NCBI RefSeq assembly: GCF_030813245.1
Contig: NZ_JAUSUA010000001.1
Coordinates: 620,001-684,000, forward strand
Source: Alkalicoccobacillus murimartini
GTDB taxonomy: Bacteria > Bacillota > Bacilli > Bacillales > Bacillaceae_D
Direction of reading: 5' to 3'
Length of the DNA: 64,000 nucleotides
Shown here in pieces: positions 37,438-45,657 of this stretch. The notes below the pieces were generated by a model, which worked only from the letters and a program-made list of their open reading frames with translations, ran no database searches and had not been told where the DNA came from. The position numbers and the translations under genes are program-made. How positions within the stretch are numbered: the stretch's first letter is position 1; each line of letters opens with the position of its first letter.

Positions 37438-38547
37438 ATGAAGGCAAAACCACAGCTTTATGGGCTGCCCGCTTACAAGCCGGGTAAACCTATTAGTGAA
37501 GTAAAAAAAGAATTAGGTTTAGATGAAGTCATCAAGCTGGCTTCAAACGAAAATCCATACGGATCATCGAAGCTTGCTAAGCAAGCCGTTATTGATGCTG
37601 TTATGGATTCAGCGATTTATCCAGATGGCTATTCAAGTGTGTTACGAAACAAAGTAGCTCAACATCTTGGTGTTCAAGAGGAGCAATTAATTTTTGGGAA
37701 TGGAACAGATGAAGTAATCCAGTTTCTATGTCGCGCGTTTTTAACGCCTTCCGACAATACAGTGACTGCAGATCCAACATTTTCTCAATATAAGCTCAAT
37801 GCAGCAATTGAAGGGGCAGAAATTCGTGAAGTGCCACTAACTGACATGGGTGAACATAACCTAGATGAAATGCTTCAAAAAATTGATGAGAACACTAAAA
37901 TTGTATGGGTGTGTAACCCGAATAATCCTTCTGGAAACTATATTGGAAAAGACGTGTTTGAGGCATTTCTAAAACAAGTTCCAGAACATGTTATCGTTGC
38001 TAGCGATGAGGCATACATCGAATATACGGTGGCTGAGGATTACCCTGATACGATTCCTCTATTAGATCAATACAAAAACTTGGTTGTGCTGCGTACCTTC
38101 TCTAAGGCATATGGGCTTGCTTCGTTACGTATTGGTTATGGTGTCGCTTCTCCGGAGATTATTCAGGTTATGGAACCTTTACGTCCGGCCTTTAATACGA
38201 CCGCATACGCACACACAGCTGCTGTAGCAGCATTAGATGATCAGACATTTGTGCAAGAATCAGCTAAAAAGAACCGAATCGAATTAGAAAAGTACGAAGC
38301 GTTCTGTAAAAAACATCAGCTTTTCTTTTATCCATCACAAACCAACTTTATCTTAATTGATGTTGGCATTCCTGGAGATGAGATTTTTTCTTATCTTCTG
38401 TCTAAAGGATACATCACGCGTTCAGGGCAAGCCCTTGGTTTCCCAACGTGTATTCGTATTTCAATTGGGACAGAAAAAGAAAACGAAGGGGTTATGCTGG
38501 CGTTAAGTGAGCTTTTAAAAGAGCGGTCGGCTTTGACCGAATCATAG
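37438..38547 (+). CDS. hisC: Histidinol-phosphate / aromatic aminotransferase
   Basis: PLP aminotransferase, 369 residues. In Bacillus this one enzyme serves histidine, phenylalanine and tyrosine synthesis. ASNENPYGSSK is near residue 36, CNPNNPSGNY near 159 and the PLP lysine is in RTFSKAYGLASLRIGYG near 223. Position in the trp operon is as in B. subtilis and reflects its aromatic role. Confidence 0.94.
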   Translation: MKAKPQLYGLPAYKPGKPISEVKKELGLDEVIKLASNENPYGSSKLAKQAVIDAVMDSAIYPDGYSSVLRNKVAQHLGVQEEQLIFGNGTDEVIQFLCRAFLTPSDNTVTADPTFSQYKLNAAIEGAEIREVPLTDMGEHNLDEMLQKIDENTKIVWVCNPNNPSGNYIGKDVFEAFLKQVPEHVIVASDEAYIEYTVAEDYPDTIPLLDQYKNLVVLRTFSKAYGLASLRIGYGVASPEIIQVMEPLRPAFNTTAYAHTAAVAALDDQTFVQESAKKNRIELEKYEAFCKKHQLFFYPSQTNFILIDVGIPGDEIFSYLLSKGYITRSGQALGFPTCIRISIGTEKENEGVMLALSELLKERSALTES

Positions 38548-38578
38548 GATATAAGTATAAGGTGTTGGAGTGAACGTG

Positions 38579-39670
38579 ATGAAACGAGAAGTATTAATTA
38601 TTGGCCTTGGTCTAATTGGAGGCTCAATCGCACTAGGTATCCGTAAAGAGCACGATGTGCGGATGGTAGGATTCGATATTAATGATGAGCAGATGAGAAT
38701 GGCTGTTTCTTTAGGTATTGTTGATGAAAAAGCGACATCATTACGAGAAGCAGTACAAAGCGCAGATCTAATCGTTCTTTCGGTTCCAGTCGCTGCCTCT
38801 GAACGTCTACTTGATGAAATGAAGGCTTTTACGTTTAAGCCTGGTGCGATCATGACAGACGTAGGTAGTACAAAACAACAAATATGTGAAAAAGCAACAG
38901 AACTAAGCGACAAAGTAGTATTTGTTGGTGGTCATCCTATGGCAGGCTCACATAAAAGTGGTGTGAGTGCTGCCAAGGTTCATTTATTTGAGAACGCATT
39001 TTATGTGTTTACCCCTTCATCAGAGCTAGCGCCTGAGGTGATGTCCACCTTAAAGGATTGGCTAAAGGGGACGAGAGCAACGTTTCTTGAAATGACAGCA
39101 AGTGAGCATGACGAGATTACGGGAGCCATTAGTCATTTTCCGCATATCATTGCAGCGAGTTTAGTCCATCATGTAGAGTCAGAAGAAAATCGCGATACAA
39201 ATGTGACAAGGCTTGCGGCTGGAGGATTCCGTGATATTACACGAATTGCCTCTTCTAGCCCCGAGATGTGGCGCGATATATTGCTTCATAACCAGCCAAG
39301 TCTTTTGCGTCTCCTGGATGAATGGGATCGTGAAATGCAGCATGTTCGGACACTCCTGGAAACAAAAGATCGTGATGGTATTTTTGATTATTTCCAACGG
39401 GCTAAGGATTTCCGTGAAAAGTTACCGGAGCGGAAAAAAGGAGCAATTCCTGCATTTTATGATTTATTTGTAGATGTTCCGGATCATCCGGGGGCAATTT
39501 CTGATGTAACAGGAATATTGGCTGATGCAAAAATCAGTTTAACAAACATTAGAATACTCGAAACACGCGAAGATATTATGGGTGTCCTTCGGTTGAGCTT
39601 TCGGTCAGAAGAAGATCGTGAACAAGCCAAGGAACAGCTCGGTTATCATACATTCGAAAGTTATATTTGA
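38579..39670 (+). CDS. tyrA: Prephenate dehydrogenase
   Basis: NAD-dependent oxidative decarboxylation of prephenate to 4-hydroxyphenylpyruvate; 363 residues. The Rossmann motif GLGLIGGSIALGI is near residue 8, the active-site histidine is in HPMAGSHKSG near 119 and AISHFPH near 183, and a C-terminal ACT domain (about 295-363) probably senses tyrosine. ATG 38579 follows TTGGAG. The aromatic operon ends here; EPSP synthase, which follows tyrA in B. subtilis, is absent. Confidence 0.94.
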   Translation: MKREVLIIGLGLIGGSIALGIRKEHDVRMVGFDINDEQMRMAVSLGIVDEKATSLREAVQSADLIVLSVPVAASERLLDEMKAFTFKPGAIMTDVGSTKQQICEKATELSDKVVFVGGHPMAGSHKSGVSAAKVHLFENAFYVFTPSSELAPEVMSTLKDWLKGTRATFLEMTASEHDEITGAISHFPHIIAASLVHHVESEENRDTNVTRLAAGGFRDITRIASSSPEMWRDILLHNQPSLLRLLDEWDREMQHVRTLLETKDRDGIFDYFQRAKDFREKLPERKKGAIPAFYDLFVDVPDHPGAISDVTGILADAKISLTNIRILETREDIMGVLRLSFRSEEDREQAKEQLGYHTFESYI

Positions 39671-39687
39671 TAAACGGTTCAAAAGAT

Positions 39688-39720
39688 TAATGAAGAGTAC
39701 TCTTCATTAGTCTTTTTTTT
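39688..39720. terminator. Bidirectional terminator between tyrA and the minus-strand sRNA candidate
   Basis: Perfect palindrome AATGAAGAGTACTCTTCATT with T-runs usable on the plus strand (eight T) and A-runs before it on the same strand. Confidence 0.85.
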
Positions 39721-39721
39721 A

Positions 39722-39826
39722 CAAAAAAAAACCTGCAATCGAAGAGCGTAAACGCTTTCAAATGCAGGGACAGCTAATCTGCTGAATTCAATAGTATGGA
39801 TAGGAGTGGAGAGAAACCATACGCTT
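39722..39826 (-). ncRNA. Candidate CcpA-controlled small RNA with a C/U-rich loop
   Basis: Reading leftward, the predicted ~105-nt RNA has three hairpins. The first has stem GTATGG/CCATAC (39822-39794) presenting a 17-nt pyrimidine-rich loop that is complementary to Shine-Dalgarno sequences. The second is a small CAGC/GCTG hairpin. The third is a strong terminator, CCTGCA...TGCAGG with inner GAAAGCGT/ACGCTCTTC helix (39768-39732), followed by nine T residues. It has a near-perfect sigma-A promoter and no credible reading frame. The layout resembles base-pairing sRNAs such as staphylococcal RsaI. I do not recognise it as a named RNA. Confidence 0.65.
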
Positions 39827-39833
39827 AATATTT

Positions 39834-39861
39834 ATTATATAGAAAACGCTTTCATTGTCAA
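39834..39861 (-). promoter_or_regulatory. Consensus sigma-A promoter with a cre box in its spacer
   Basis: On the minus strand TTGACA (39861-39856), 16 bases, TATAAT (39839-39834). The spacer holds TGAAAGCGTTTTCT (39854-39841), which matches the CcpA consensus TGWAANCGNTNWCA at 13 of 14 positions. A second 13/14 match, TGAAAGCGTTTACG, lies at 39760-39747 inside the terminator stem. Repression by CcpA when preferred sugars are present is inferred. Confidence 0.75.
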
Positions 39862-39962
39862 TGGATATAGAAAAAAATCATATATTTTTTTGTTCTCTTC
39901 TCTTTTAAAAACGCATAGCTTGTCTTAATAAGATGTATACCTCTTAAAGGGAGGCTTTGCTC

Positions 39963-40919
39963 ATGTATTTGCTTACGGATGCATTACGAATTAAGAATCA
40001 ACAGGTATGCCGACAGTCCATTTTAATTTCAGAAGGTAAAGTGACCTATATCAGAGATCGCATGCCGTATTGGAGAAAGTGGAGAGTCAACGTAAGTAAT
40101 CTCGTTCTCGCACCGGGCAAGATTGGAACAGATCATCGCATTCTTCAAGAAACGAATCTTAGAAAGCGACAATTGATTGAAGAGGAGTGGCTTAAGCAAG
40201 GGGTCACTACATTATCTGTATTTATTGAGGTCAAAAGCGAACGCAGTCTCCCAGTTGTTTATGAAGCAGCTTGTTCCATGATGAAACAGAGTTCACTCGA
40301 TTATATCCTGGGTATCACGATCCCTATAAGACTTTTGAACCCTTCTCTACTACGCACATGCAAGAGGTTACATATCCCGCTTATTCAAGTTGTTATAGAA
40401 ACAGATGAGCAGCTGGATCGATTACCTTGGAGCAGATTTGCGGATGCATGTGTTACGTATCCTGTTGTTTTAATTCCAACTCTCCCTACAAATACTAACT
40501 ACAAAGACGGGTTAGTATTAACGTGGAAAAACAGATGTAGCTCGTTTGGCCTTTCGACGGCTTCGCTACCACGCATTTGGACGAAAGAACTTTTGCAAAA
40601 GAGTGGTATCTATCCACTGAAAGGTGAATTATTAGTCGGGAGTGATGCAGATTATCTTTTATACCATCAGCATACGCATCACTATATGAGTAGACAAGCC
40701 CGAATGGTTGCGGCAAACGCTGATCTTGATTATGATAGGGATGAACCAGCTGTTGTGATTCAAAGAGGACACATACTAAAAGTGAATGATGAATGTATGC
40801 TTAATGAACGTGGAGAACAAATCCTTGTGAAGAAACCAAAACGATTATGTTCTCTCGATTATGCATCTAGTTGTCCAGATCAGCGGCTAGGATTATTGAA
40901 TACTTTTATTGGAGTTTGA
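39963..40919 (+). CDS. Amidohydrolase-like protein lacking the metal site (probable pseudoenzyme)
   Basis: A 318-residue protein. Its first 60 residues read like the beta-sandwich start of amidohydrolases (ILISEGKVTYIRD), and its C-terminus carries the usual GELLVGSDADYLLY closing motif. Where an active enzyme has APGFIDxHxH, this one has APGKIGTDH, so the metal-binding HxH pair is lost, and I see no clear replacement ligands in the barrel region. ATG 39963 follows GGGAGG at eight bases. It stands where aroE stands in B. subtilis and precedes ypiA. Catalysis is doubtful; function unknown. Confidence 0.75.
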   Translation: MYLLTDALRIKNQQVCRQSILISEGKVTYIRDRMPYWRKWRVNVSNLVLAPGKIGTDHRILQETNLRKRQLIEEEWLKQGVTTLSVFIEVKSERSLPVVYEAACSMMKQSSLDYILGITIPIRLLNPSLLRTCKRLHIPLIQVVIETDEQLDRLPWSRFADACVTYPVVLIPTLPTNTNYKDGLVLTWKNRCSSFGLSTASLPRIWTKELLQKSGIYPLKGELLVGSDADYLLYHQHTHHYMSRQARMVAANADLDYDRDEPAVVIQRGHILKVNDECMLNERGEQILVKKPKRLCSLDYASSCPDQRLGLLNTFIGV

Positions 40920-40942
40920 CGAACGGAGGATACAGATAGCGA

Positions 40943-42193
40943 ATGACACTTGTTGAAGAAGCAATCCATGCGATCGAAGCAGGAGAAACGGAAAAGGGAT
41001 TAAAGAAGCTTGAGCAAGCGAGTCACACGGATAATCATGAAGAGAAATTTACGATTGCCGAATTATACTATGAACTTGGGCACTTGAAACGTGCACAATC
41101 ATTAATGGACGAGCTGTTGTTACTTTACCCTGATGAAGGCAGTTTATCTGTTTTTGCTGCCGAAATGATGATTGATGATGAAAAAGAAGATGAGGCGATT
41201 GAGCTTCTTTTAGACATAAAACCATCAGATGAGGCTTTTTTGCAAGCACAGATTCTTTTGGCAGACTTATATCAGATGCAAGCCCTTGATGAAGTGGCGG
41301 AGCAAAAGCTCATTGCGGCTAGCGAGCATGCTCCTGACGAAGTCATTATTACTTATGGTTTGGGTGAATTTTATTTGGACCGCGGCGACTATTCAAAAAG
41401 CATTCCTTATTTGAAGAAAGCCGTTGCCCAAAGAGATGAGCTTAAAGGAGTGCCTGTTGATTTAAAGCTTGCCGAGGCATTTAGTGCGACCGGTGAATTT
41501 GAAGAGGCATTGCAATATTACCAACGAGGCATTGATGATTCCATGACACCTGATGCATTGTTTGGATTTGGATTTACTGCGTATCAAGCGGGCGATACCA
41601 CATTGGCGATTGAACAGCTGGAGGCTTTAAAGTCGTTAGATTCTGATTTCACTAGCCTTTACCCTTATTTAGCGAAAGCTTATGAAACAGAAAATCGACT
41701 TCGTGAAGCGATTGATGTGTTAAAGGGCGGCATGACTGCAGATGAATTTAATGATCAACTTCATTTACTTGCAGGAAAGATTTATTTTAAGCAACAGGAT
41801 GCGGAGCAAGGTGAACATCACTTACGCCAAGCATTAGCTCTGAACCCCTCAAATATGGAAGCTTTACAAACATTGGCAGCTTACTTAAGACATGATGAGC
41901 AATACGAAGAATTACTTGAGCTATCTGCCCATGCACGGTCATACGGTGAAGAGGATGCCATGCTCGATTGGTATGAGGCATTTGCCTTCAGATCAACGGA
42001 TGAGTATGAAAAAGCATATCCTTTGTATCAGGAGGCTTTAGCAGCATTTTCAGAAGACCCAGATTTTCTAGAAGAATATGCTCATTTTCTGATGGAGTAT
42101 GGTCTAAGAGATGAGGCGGCTAGTTATTTCAGAAAGCTTATTGAACTGAAACCTGATCGAATGGATATCATTGAGCTACTAGAGGAATTCTAA
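40943..42193 (+). CDS. ypiA: TPR-repeat protein YpiA
   Basis: Soluble 416-residue protein built almost entirely of tetratricopeptide-like helix pairs (for example about 15-70, 95-165, 170-260 and 270-410), with acidic composition. Position before ypiB, ypiF and qcrABC is as in B. subtilis. It is probably a scaffold for protein-protein contacts; partners are not known from sequence. Confidence 0.88.
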   Translation: MTLVEEAIHAIEAGETEKGLKKLEQASHTDNHEEKFTIAELYYELGHLKRAQSLMDELLLLYPDEGSLSVFAAEMMIDDEKEDEAIELLLDIKPSDEAFLQAQILLADLYQMQALDEVAEQKLIAASEHAPDEVIITYGLGEFYLDRGDYSKSIPYLKKAVAQRDELKGVPVDLKLAEAFSATGEFEEALQYYQRGIDDSMTPDALFGFGFTAYQAGDTTLAIEQLEALKSLDSDFTSLYPYLAKAYETENRLREAIDVLKGGMTADEFNDQLHLLAGKIYFKQQDAEQGEHHLRQALALNPSNMEALQTLAAYLRHDEQYEELLELSAHARSYGEEDAMLDWYEAFAFRSTDEYEKAYPLYQEALAAFSEDPDFLEEYAHFLMEYGLRDEAASYFRKLIELKPDRMDIIELLEEF

Positions 42194-42315
42194 TAATTCA
42201 AGTGAAAAAAAAAGGAATTCATTTGTTTTTAGAGAATGTATGTATGAATAGGTGATTTAGCTACTGCTATAAGTGATAAAAGGACCTAATGAATCATTAA
42301 AGGAGGATGTGTGGA

Positions 42316-42873
42316 ATGGGTAATACAATTCCAGTTGTTGATAAGAAGGATTTTCTGAAAAGCTTCTTAAAACAGTATGAGCTTAAGCGGCGTGAATGTG
42401 CCTGGCTTTTAAACTACCTCATGAGTGATGATAATTTAATGGAAAAGGTTCACTTTATTGAACAGGCTGAACAAACACCAAAAGCTCTTGTCATTTCTGC
42501 TCAAGGAATGAGTAGTATTCCTTTTTCATTTCGAAAGCATCAACATGTCACAACAGATGCTGAGAAAGCATTCCATGATATTCGCTTAAATCAAACCGAA
42601 GAAATTTTTATTGAGCTTCATTTTAAAGGAGCTCAGTCGTATTCCCTTTATCTAGCTGTGCTTGAAGACAACCCGTACCTGCCTGAGAACCAAAAGAGGG
42701 CTGAGGTCTTAGAAAATGAAGCAGACCGACTGCTTTCTCATTCAATGTATACGTTTAACCGTAGCCAGTTGTTGAGTCGAATTGACTGGGCATTAGATAC
42801 AAGGAATCAACCTTTATTTAATCAATACTCGGAAGAATTGCGTTTATTAGATAAACGACAGCATAGAACGTAG
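42316..42873 (+). CDS. ypiB: YpiB, UPF0302 family protein
   Basis: Cytoplasmic protein of 185 residues, of a family found throughout Bacillaceae with no firm function (helical N-terminal domain about 10-100, C-terminal IDEAL-like end with SRIDWALDTRNQPLF). The IDEAL-type tail, near 150-175, is a short helical motif shared with other Bacillus proteins. ATG 42316 is nine bases after AGGAGG; an earlier in-frame ATG abuts that site. Confidence 0.85.
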   Translation: MGNTIPVVDKKDFLKSFLKQYELKRRECAWLLNYLMSDDNLMEKVHFIEQAEQTPKALVISAQGMSSIPFSFRKHQHVTTDAEKAFHDIRLNQTEEIFIELHFKGAQSYSLYLAVLEDNPYLPENQKRAEVLENEADRLLSHSMYTFNRSQLLSRIDWALDTRNQPLFNQYSEELRLLDKRQHRT

Positions 42874-42901
42874 AAGGCTCATACACGAGCCTTCTATTTT
42901 T
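42871..42901 (+). terminator. Terminator after ypiB
   Basis: TAGAAGGCTC and GAGCCTTCTA form a perfect 10-bp stem with a six-base loop and a T-run; the ypiF ribosome site begins right after it. Confidence 0.85.
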
Positions 42902-42921
42902 ACGTGAAGGAGAGAAAAAAC

Positions 42922-43377
42922 ATGAAATGGAATACACGAGACATTACGAAATACCAAAAAGAAAAAAAGTATGTAGATACGGTCCTAATCCCTCTCTTAC
43001 CCATGACTCTGCAATCTGGTCTTAGCCGTGCAGTGACAGCGAGTGAGTATACTCAAGCCATTTCCGATGAGCTTGAACGTGTGTATCAAGGCAGACTCAT
43101 TATAAGCTTGCCATTTACATATCAATCTAGCAAACCAATTGAACAAAACAAAATTCTACTTAATGAGTGGGTGGAGGAATGGCGAAAAGATGGAATCAAA
43201 CACGTCATTTTACTAACCAGTGATAGTGTATGGAGAGAATGGGATAGTGAGTCAACGGCAGTGATGATATGGCTTCCGGCTGTTCAACTACATACGATGA
43301 ATCAATCTGATCGAAAACAAATGTGTTCAGAAATTGTTCAAGATCTTTCCCCAATATTCGCAAAAGAATGGTCTTAA
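42922..43377 (+). CDS. ypiF: YpiF, DUF2487 family protein
   Basis: A 151-residue cytoplasmic alpha/beta protein found beside qcrABC in Bacillus; no known activity. ATG 42922 follows AAGGAGAG; an in-frame GTG 18 bases earlier would place that ribosome site inside the gene. The same ribosome site is a nine-base perfect complement to the loop of the sRNA candidate 3 kb away. Synteny supports a role near the bc complex, but nothing in the sequence proves it. Confidence 0.82.
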   Translation: MKWNTRDITKYQKEKKYVDTVLIPLLPMTLQSGLSRAVTASEYTQAISDELERVYQGRLIISLPFTYQSSKPIEQNKILLNEWVEEWRKDGIKHVILLTSDSVWREWDSESTAVMIWLPAVQLHTMNQSDRKQMCSEIVQDLSPIFAKEWS

Positions 43378-43526
43378 AGTCATGTTTTATATGAAAACGG
43401 AACCAATCCTCTCACTAAGAGATATTGCGCATTGATACGGGTTGTAGTATCATTACATTGTCCTAGTATTATTTAGTTTTATTGTCCAATGATTGGGCTT
43501 ACAATCTGTTGGTAGGAGGGAGAACC

Positions 43527-44018
43527 GTGAGCGAGAAAGAGCATAAAGTGTCTAGACGACAATTTTTGACGTATACGCTTACAGGTGTGGGTGGATTCAT
43601 GGCAGCAGGAGCTTTGATGCCAATGGTACGATTTGCCCTTGATCCGGCTTTAAAGGCAAGTGCGCAATCAGATATGCATTACGTGTGTGATCTGGATGAC
43701 TTGACTGATGAACCGCAACGATTTGTTTTTTCGTATGATCAAGTAGACGCCTGGTATGAGTCAGAAGTGCAACACGAAGCGTACATATTTAGACAAGGTG
43801 ATGAAGTTATCGCCTTATCCTCTTCCTGTACACATTTAGGCTGTACCGTAGCCTATCAGGAAGATCAAGGAGAGTTTTCTTGTCCTTGTCATGGCGGCAG
43901 ATTTGAGAAAGACGGTAATAATTTACCAAACCTGCCTCCACAGAGACCTTTAGATCGATTTGACGTATTAGTTGAGGATGGACGAGTTTCGGTAGGACAA
44001 GTGAATCAGCAAACTTAG
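43527..44018 (+). CDS. qcrA: Menaquinol:cytochrome c reductase Rieske iron-sulfur subunit
   Basis: Carries the [2Fe-2S] cluster of the bc complex; 163 residues. An N-terminal SRRQFLTYT sequence resembles a twin-arginine signal and leads into one membrane helix (about 17-35). The Rieske motifs are CTHLGC near 105 and CPCHGG near 126. GTG start seven bases after AGGAGGGAG; the frame is open 45 bases upstream without a good site. First gene of qcrABC. Confidence 0.95.
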   Translation: MSEKEHKVSRRQFLTYTLTGVGGFMAAGALMPMVRFALDPALKASAQSDMHYVCDLDDLTDEPQRFVFSYDQVDAWYESEVQHEAYIFRQGDEVIALSSSCTHLGCTVAYQEDQGEFSCPCHGGRFEKDGNNLPNLPPQRPLDRFDVLVEDGRVSVGQVNQQT

Positions 44019-44033
44019 TGGGAGGCGTAGTAG

Positions 44034-44705
44034 ATGCTTCAAAAAATTTATGATTACGTTGATGAACGTCTTGATATTACGCCAATGTGGCGAGATATCG
44101 CTGACCATGAAGTGCCTGAGCATGTCAATCCTGCTCATCATTTCTCAGCATTTGTTTATTGTTTCGGTGGATTGACATTCTTTGTAACAGTTATTCAGAT
44201 CTTATCTGGTATGTTTTTAACCATGTATTATGTTCCCGATATTATTAATGCGCATGCTTCTGTTTATTATTTGCAAAATGAAGTAGCGTTTGGTGTCATC
44301 GTTCGAGGAATGCACCATTGGGGAGCCAGTCTTGTTATTGTTATGATGTTTTTACATACCTTACGTGTGTTTTTCACCGGTTCGTATAAGAAACCGCGTG
44401 AGTTAAACTGGGTAGTAGGTGTACTAATCTTTTTTGTTATGCTGGGACTAGGTTTCACAGGCTATTTACTTCCATGGGATAACAAAGCATATTTTGCAAC
44501 CGTTGTTGGATTGCAAATTGCTGAAAGTGTTCCGATTATTGGAGATTTTACCAAGACCTTACTTGCAGGTGGAGAAATAATTGGCGCTGCAACATTAACT
44601 CGTTTTTTTGCCATTCATGTATTCTTTCTACCGGCAGCACTTCTTGGCTTGCTAGGAGCTCACTTCTTTATGATTCGTAAACAAGGGATCTCCGGACCGT
44701 TATAA
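44034..44705 (+). CDS. qcrB: Menaquinol:cytochrome c reductase cytochrome b subunit
   Basis: b6-type subunit with four transmembrane helices and the heme-ligating histidine pairs (MHHWGASLVIVMMFLHTLRVFF near 90-110, and the later helix near 195-210). 223 residues, equivalent to cytochrome b6 of the split b6f-like layout. It oxidises menaquinol at the membrane. Confidence 0.95.
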   Translation: MLQKIYDYVDERLDITPMWRDIADHEVPEHVNPAHHFSAFVYCFGGLTFFVTVIQILSGMFLTMYYVPDIINAHASVYYLQNEVAFGVIVRGMHHWGASLVIVMMFLHTLRVFFTGSYKKPRELNWVVGVLIFFVMLGLGFTGYLLPWDNKAYFATVVGLQIAESVPIIGDFTKTLLAGGEIIGAATLTRFFAIHVFFLPAALLGLLGAHFFMIRKQGISGPL

Positions 44706-44746
44706 GAAATTAAAACATGTGATTCATGGCAAAAGGAGGGGACAAG

Positions 44747-45529
44747 ATGCATCGAGGAAAAGGAATGAAATTTGTTGGGGATTCCCGAGTGAAAGAAAAT
44801 GGGAGAAAGCCAAATATTCCAAAGGATTACTCGGAGTATCCGGGTAAAACGGAGGCATTCTGGCCCAACTTTTTACTTCGTGAGTGGATGGTAGGTGCGG
44901 TATTTTTAATGGGTTATTTGTGCTTAACAGTAGCACATCCTGCTCCATTAGAAGGACTAGCTGACCCTACAAACTCTGCTTACATACCACTACCTGACTG
45001 GTATTTCTTATTTCTATACCAGTTATTGAAGTACACGTATGCTTCTGGTGATTACAATGTTCTTGGGACCGTTATTATTCCAGGTGTTGCATTTGGAGCT
45101 TTACTATTAGCTCCGTTTCTTGATACCGGAAAAGAACGTCGTCCGTTAAGAAGACCTATCGCTTCATCCATGATGCTACTAGGTACGATTGCTACTATTT
45201 TCCTTACGTGGGAAGCGGTTGACCAGCATGACTGGGTGGCGGCAGCTCAACAAGGACAATTAATGGAAGAAGTCGATGTAGATATTAATATGGAAGCTCA
45301 AGGCTATGAGATTTATAGTAGCCAAGATAGTTGTATCATGTGTCATGGTGAGACCTTGTCAGGCTCCGAAATGGGACCTAATCTTCTTGAGACTGAAAAA
45401 ACAGTAGAAGAAGTGATTGAGGTCATTCACAATGGCCAAGGTGCTATGCCAGCTGATCAATTTGAAGGCTCTGAAGAAGAGCTTGAAATTTTAGCTGATT
45501 ATATCGCAAACCATGGTCAAGTCGAATAA
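44747..45529 (+). CDS. qcrC: Menaquinol:cytochrome c reductase subunit IV/cytochrome c fusion
   Basis: A Bacillus-type fusion of 260 residues. The N-terminal half holds three hydrophobic helices equivalent to subunit IV, and the C-terminal half is an exported c-type cytochrome domain with heme motif CIMCH near 197 and a later axial methionine in GAMPADQF near 230. ATG 44747 follows AAAGGAGGGG; a short in-frame extension upstream has no role. It completes the complex with qcrA and qcrB. Confidence 0.94.
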   Translation: MHRGKGMKFVGDSRVKENGRKPNIPKDYSEYPGKTEAFWPNFLLREWMVGAVFLMGYLCLTVAHPAPLEGLADPTNSAYIPLPDWYFLFLYQLLKYTYASGDYNVLGTVIIPGVAFGALLLAPFLDTGKERRPLRRPIASSMMLLGTIATIFLTWEAVDQHDWVAAAQQGQLMEEVDVDINMEAQGYEIYSSQDSCIMCHGETLSGSEMGPNLLETEKTVEEVIEVIHNGQGAMPADQFEGSEEELEILADYIANHGQVE

Positions 45530-45543
45530 GCACGAAATAAAAG

Positions 45544-45633
45544 ATGTCTAAACAGTCCATATTCAGGTAAACTGTCAAAAGGTTCGTCCTTTTGCAGTCT
45601 ATCTGTCCTGTGGAGTATGTTAGACATTTTTTT
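45544..45633 (+). ncRNA. Nested 90-nt RNA structure ending in a T-run after qcrC
   Basis: Collinear helices stack toward one apical loop: ATGTCTAA/TTAGACAT, CATA/TATG, CAGG/CCTG, ACTG/CAGT and CAAAAGG/CCTTTTG. The outer 3' arm runs straight into seven T residues. It therefore works as a terminator for qcrABC, but is far larger than needed and ends just before the ypjA ribosome site. It may be a processed 3'-UTR RNA or an attenuator for ypjA. Confidence 0.65.
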
Positions 45634-45657
45634 GTGGTAAAGAAAGAAGGTATAAAC

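Noticed and set aside
39671-39962. A remnant of aroE between tyrA and ypiA
   Set aside because: No frame here resembles EPSP synthase; the space is explained by terminators and the sRNA candidate.
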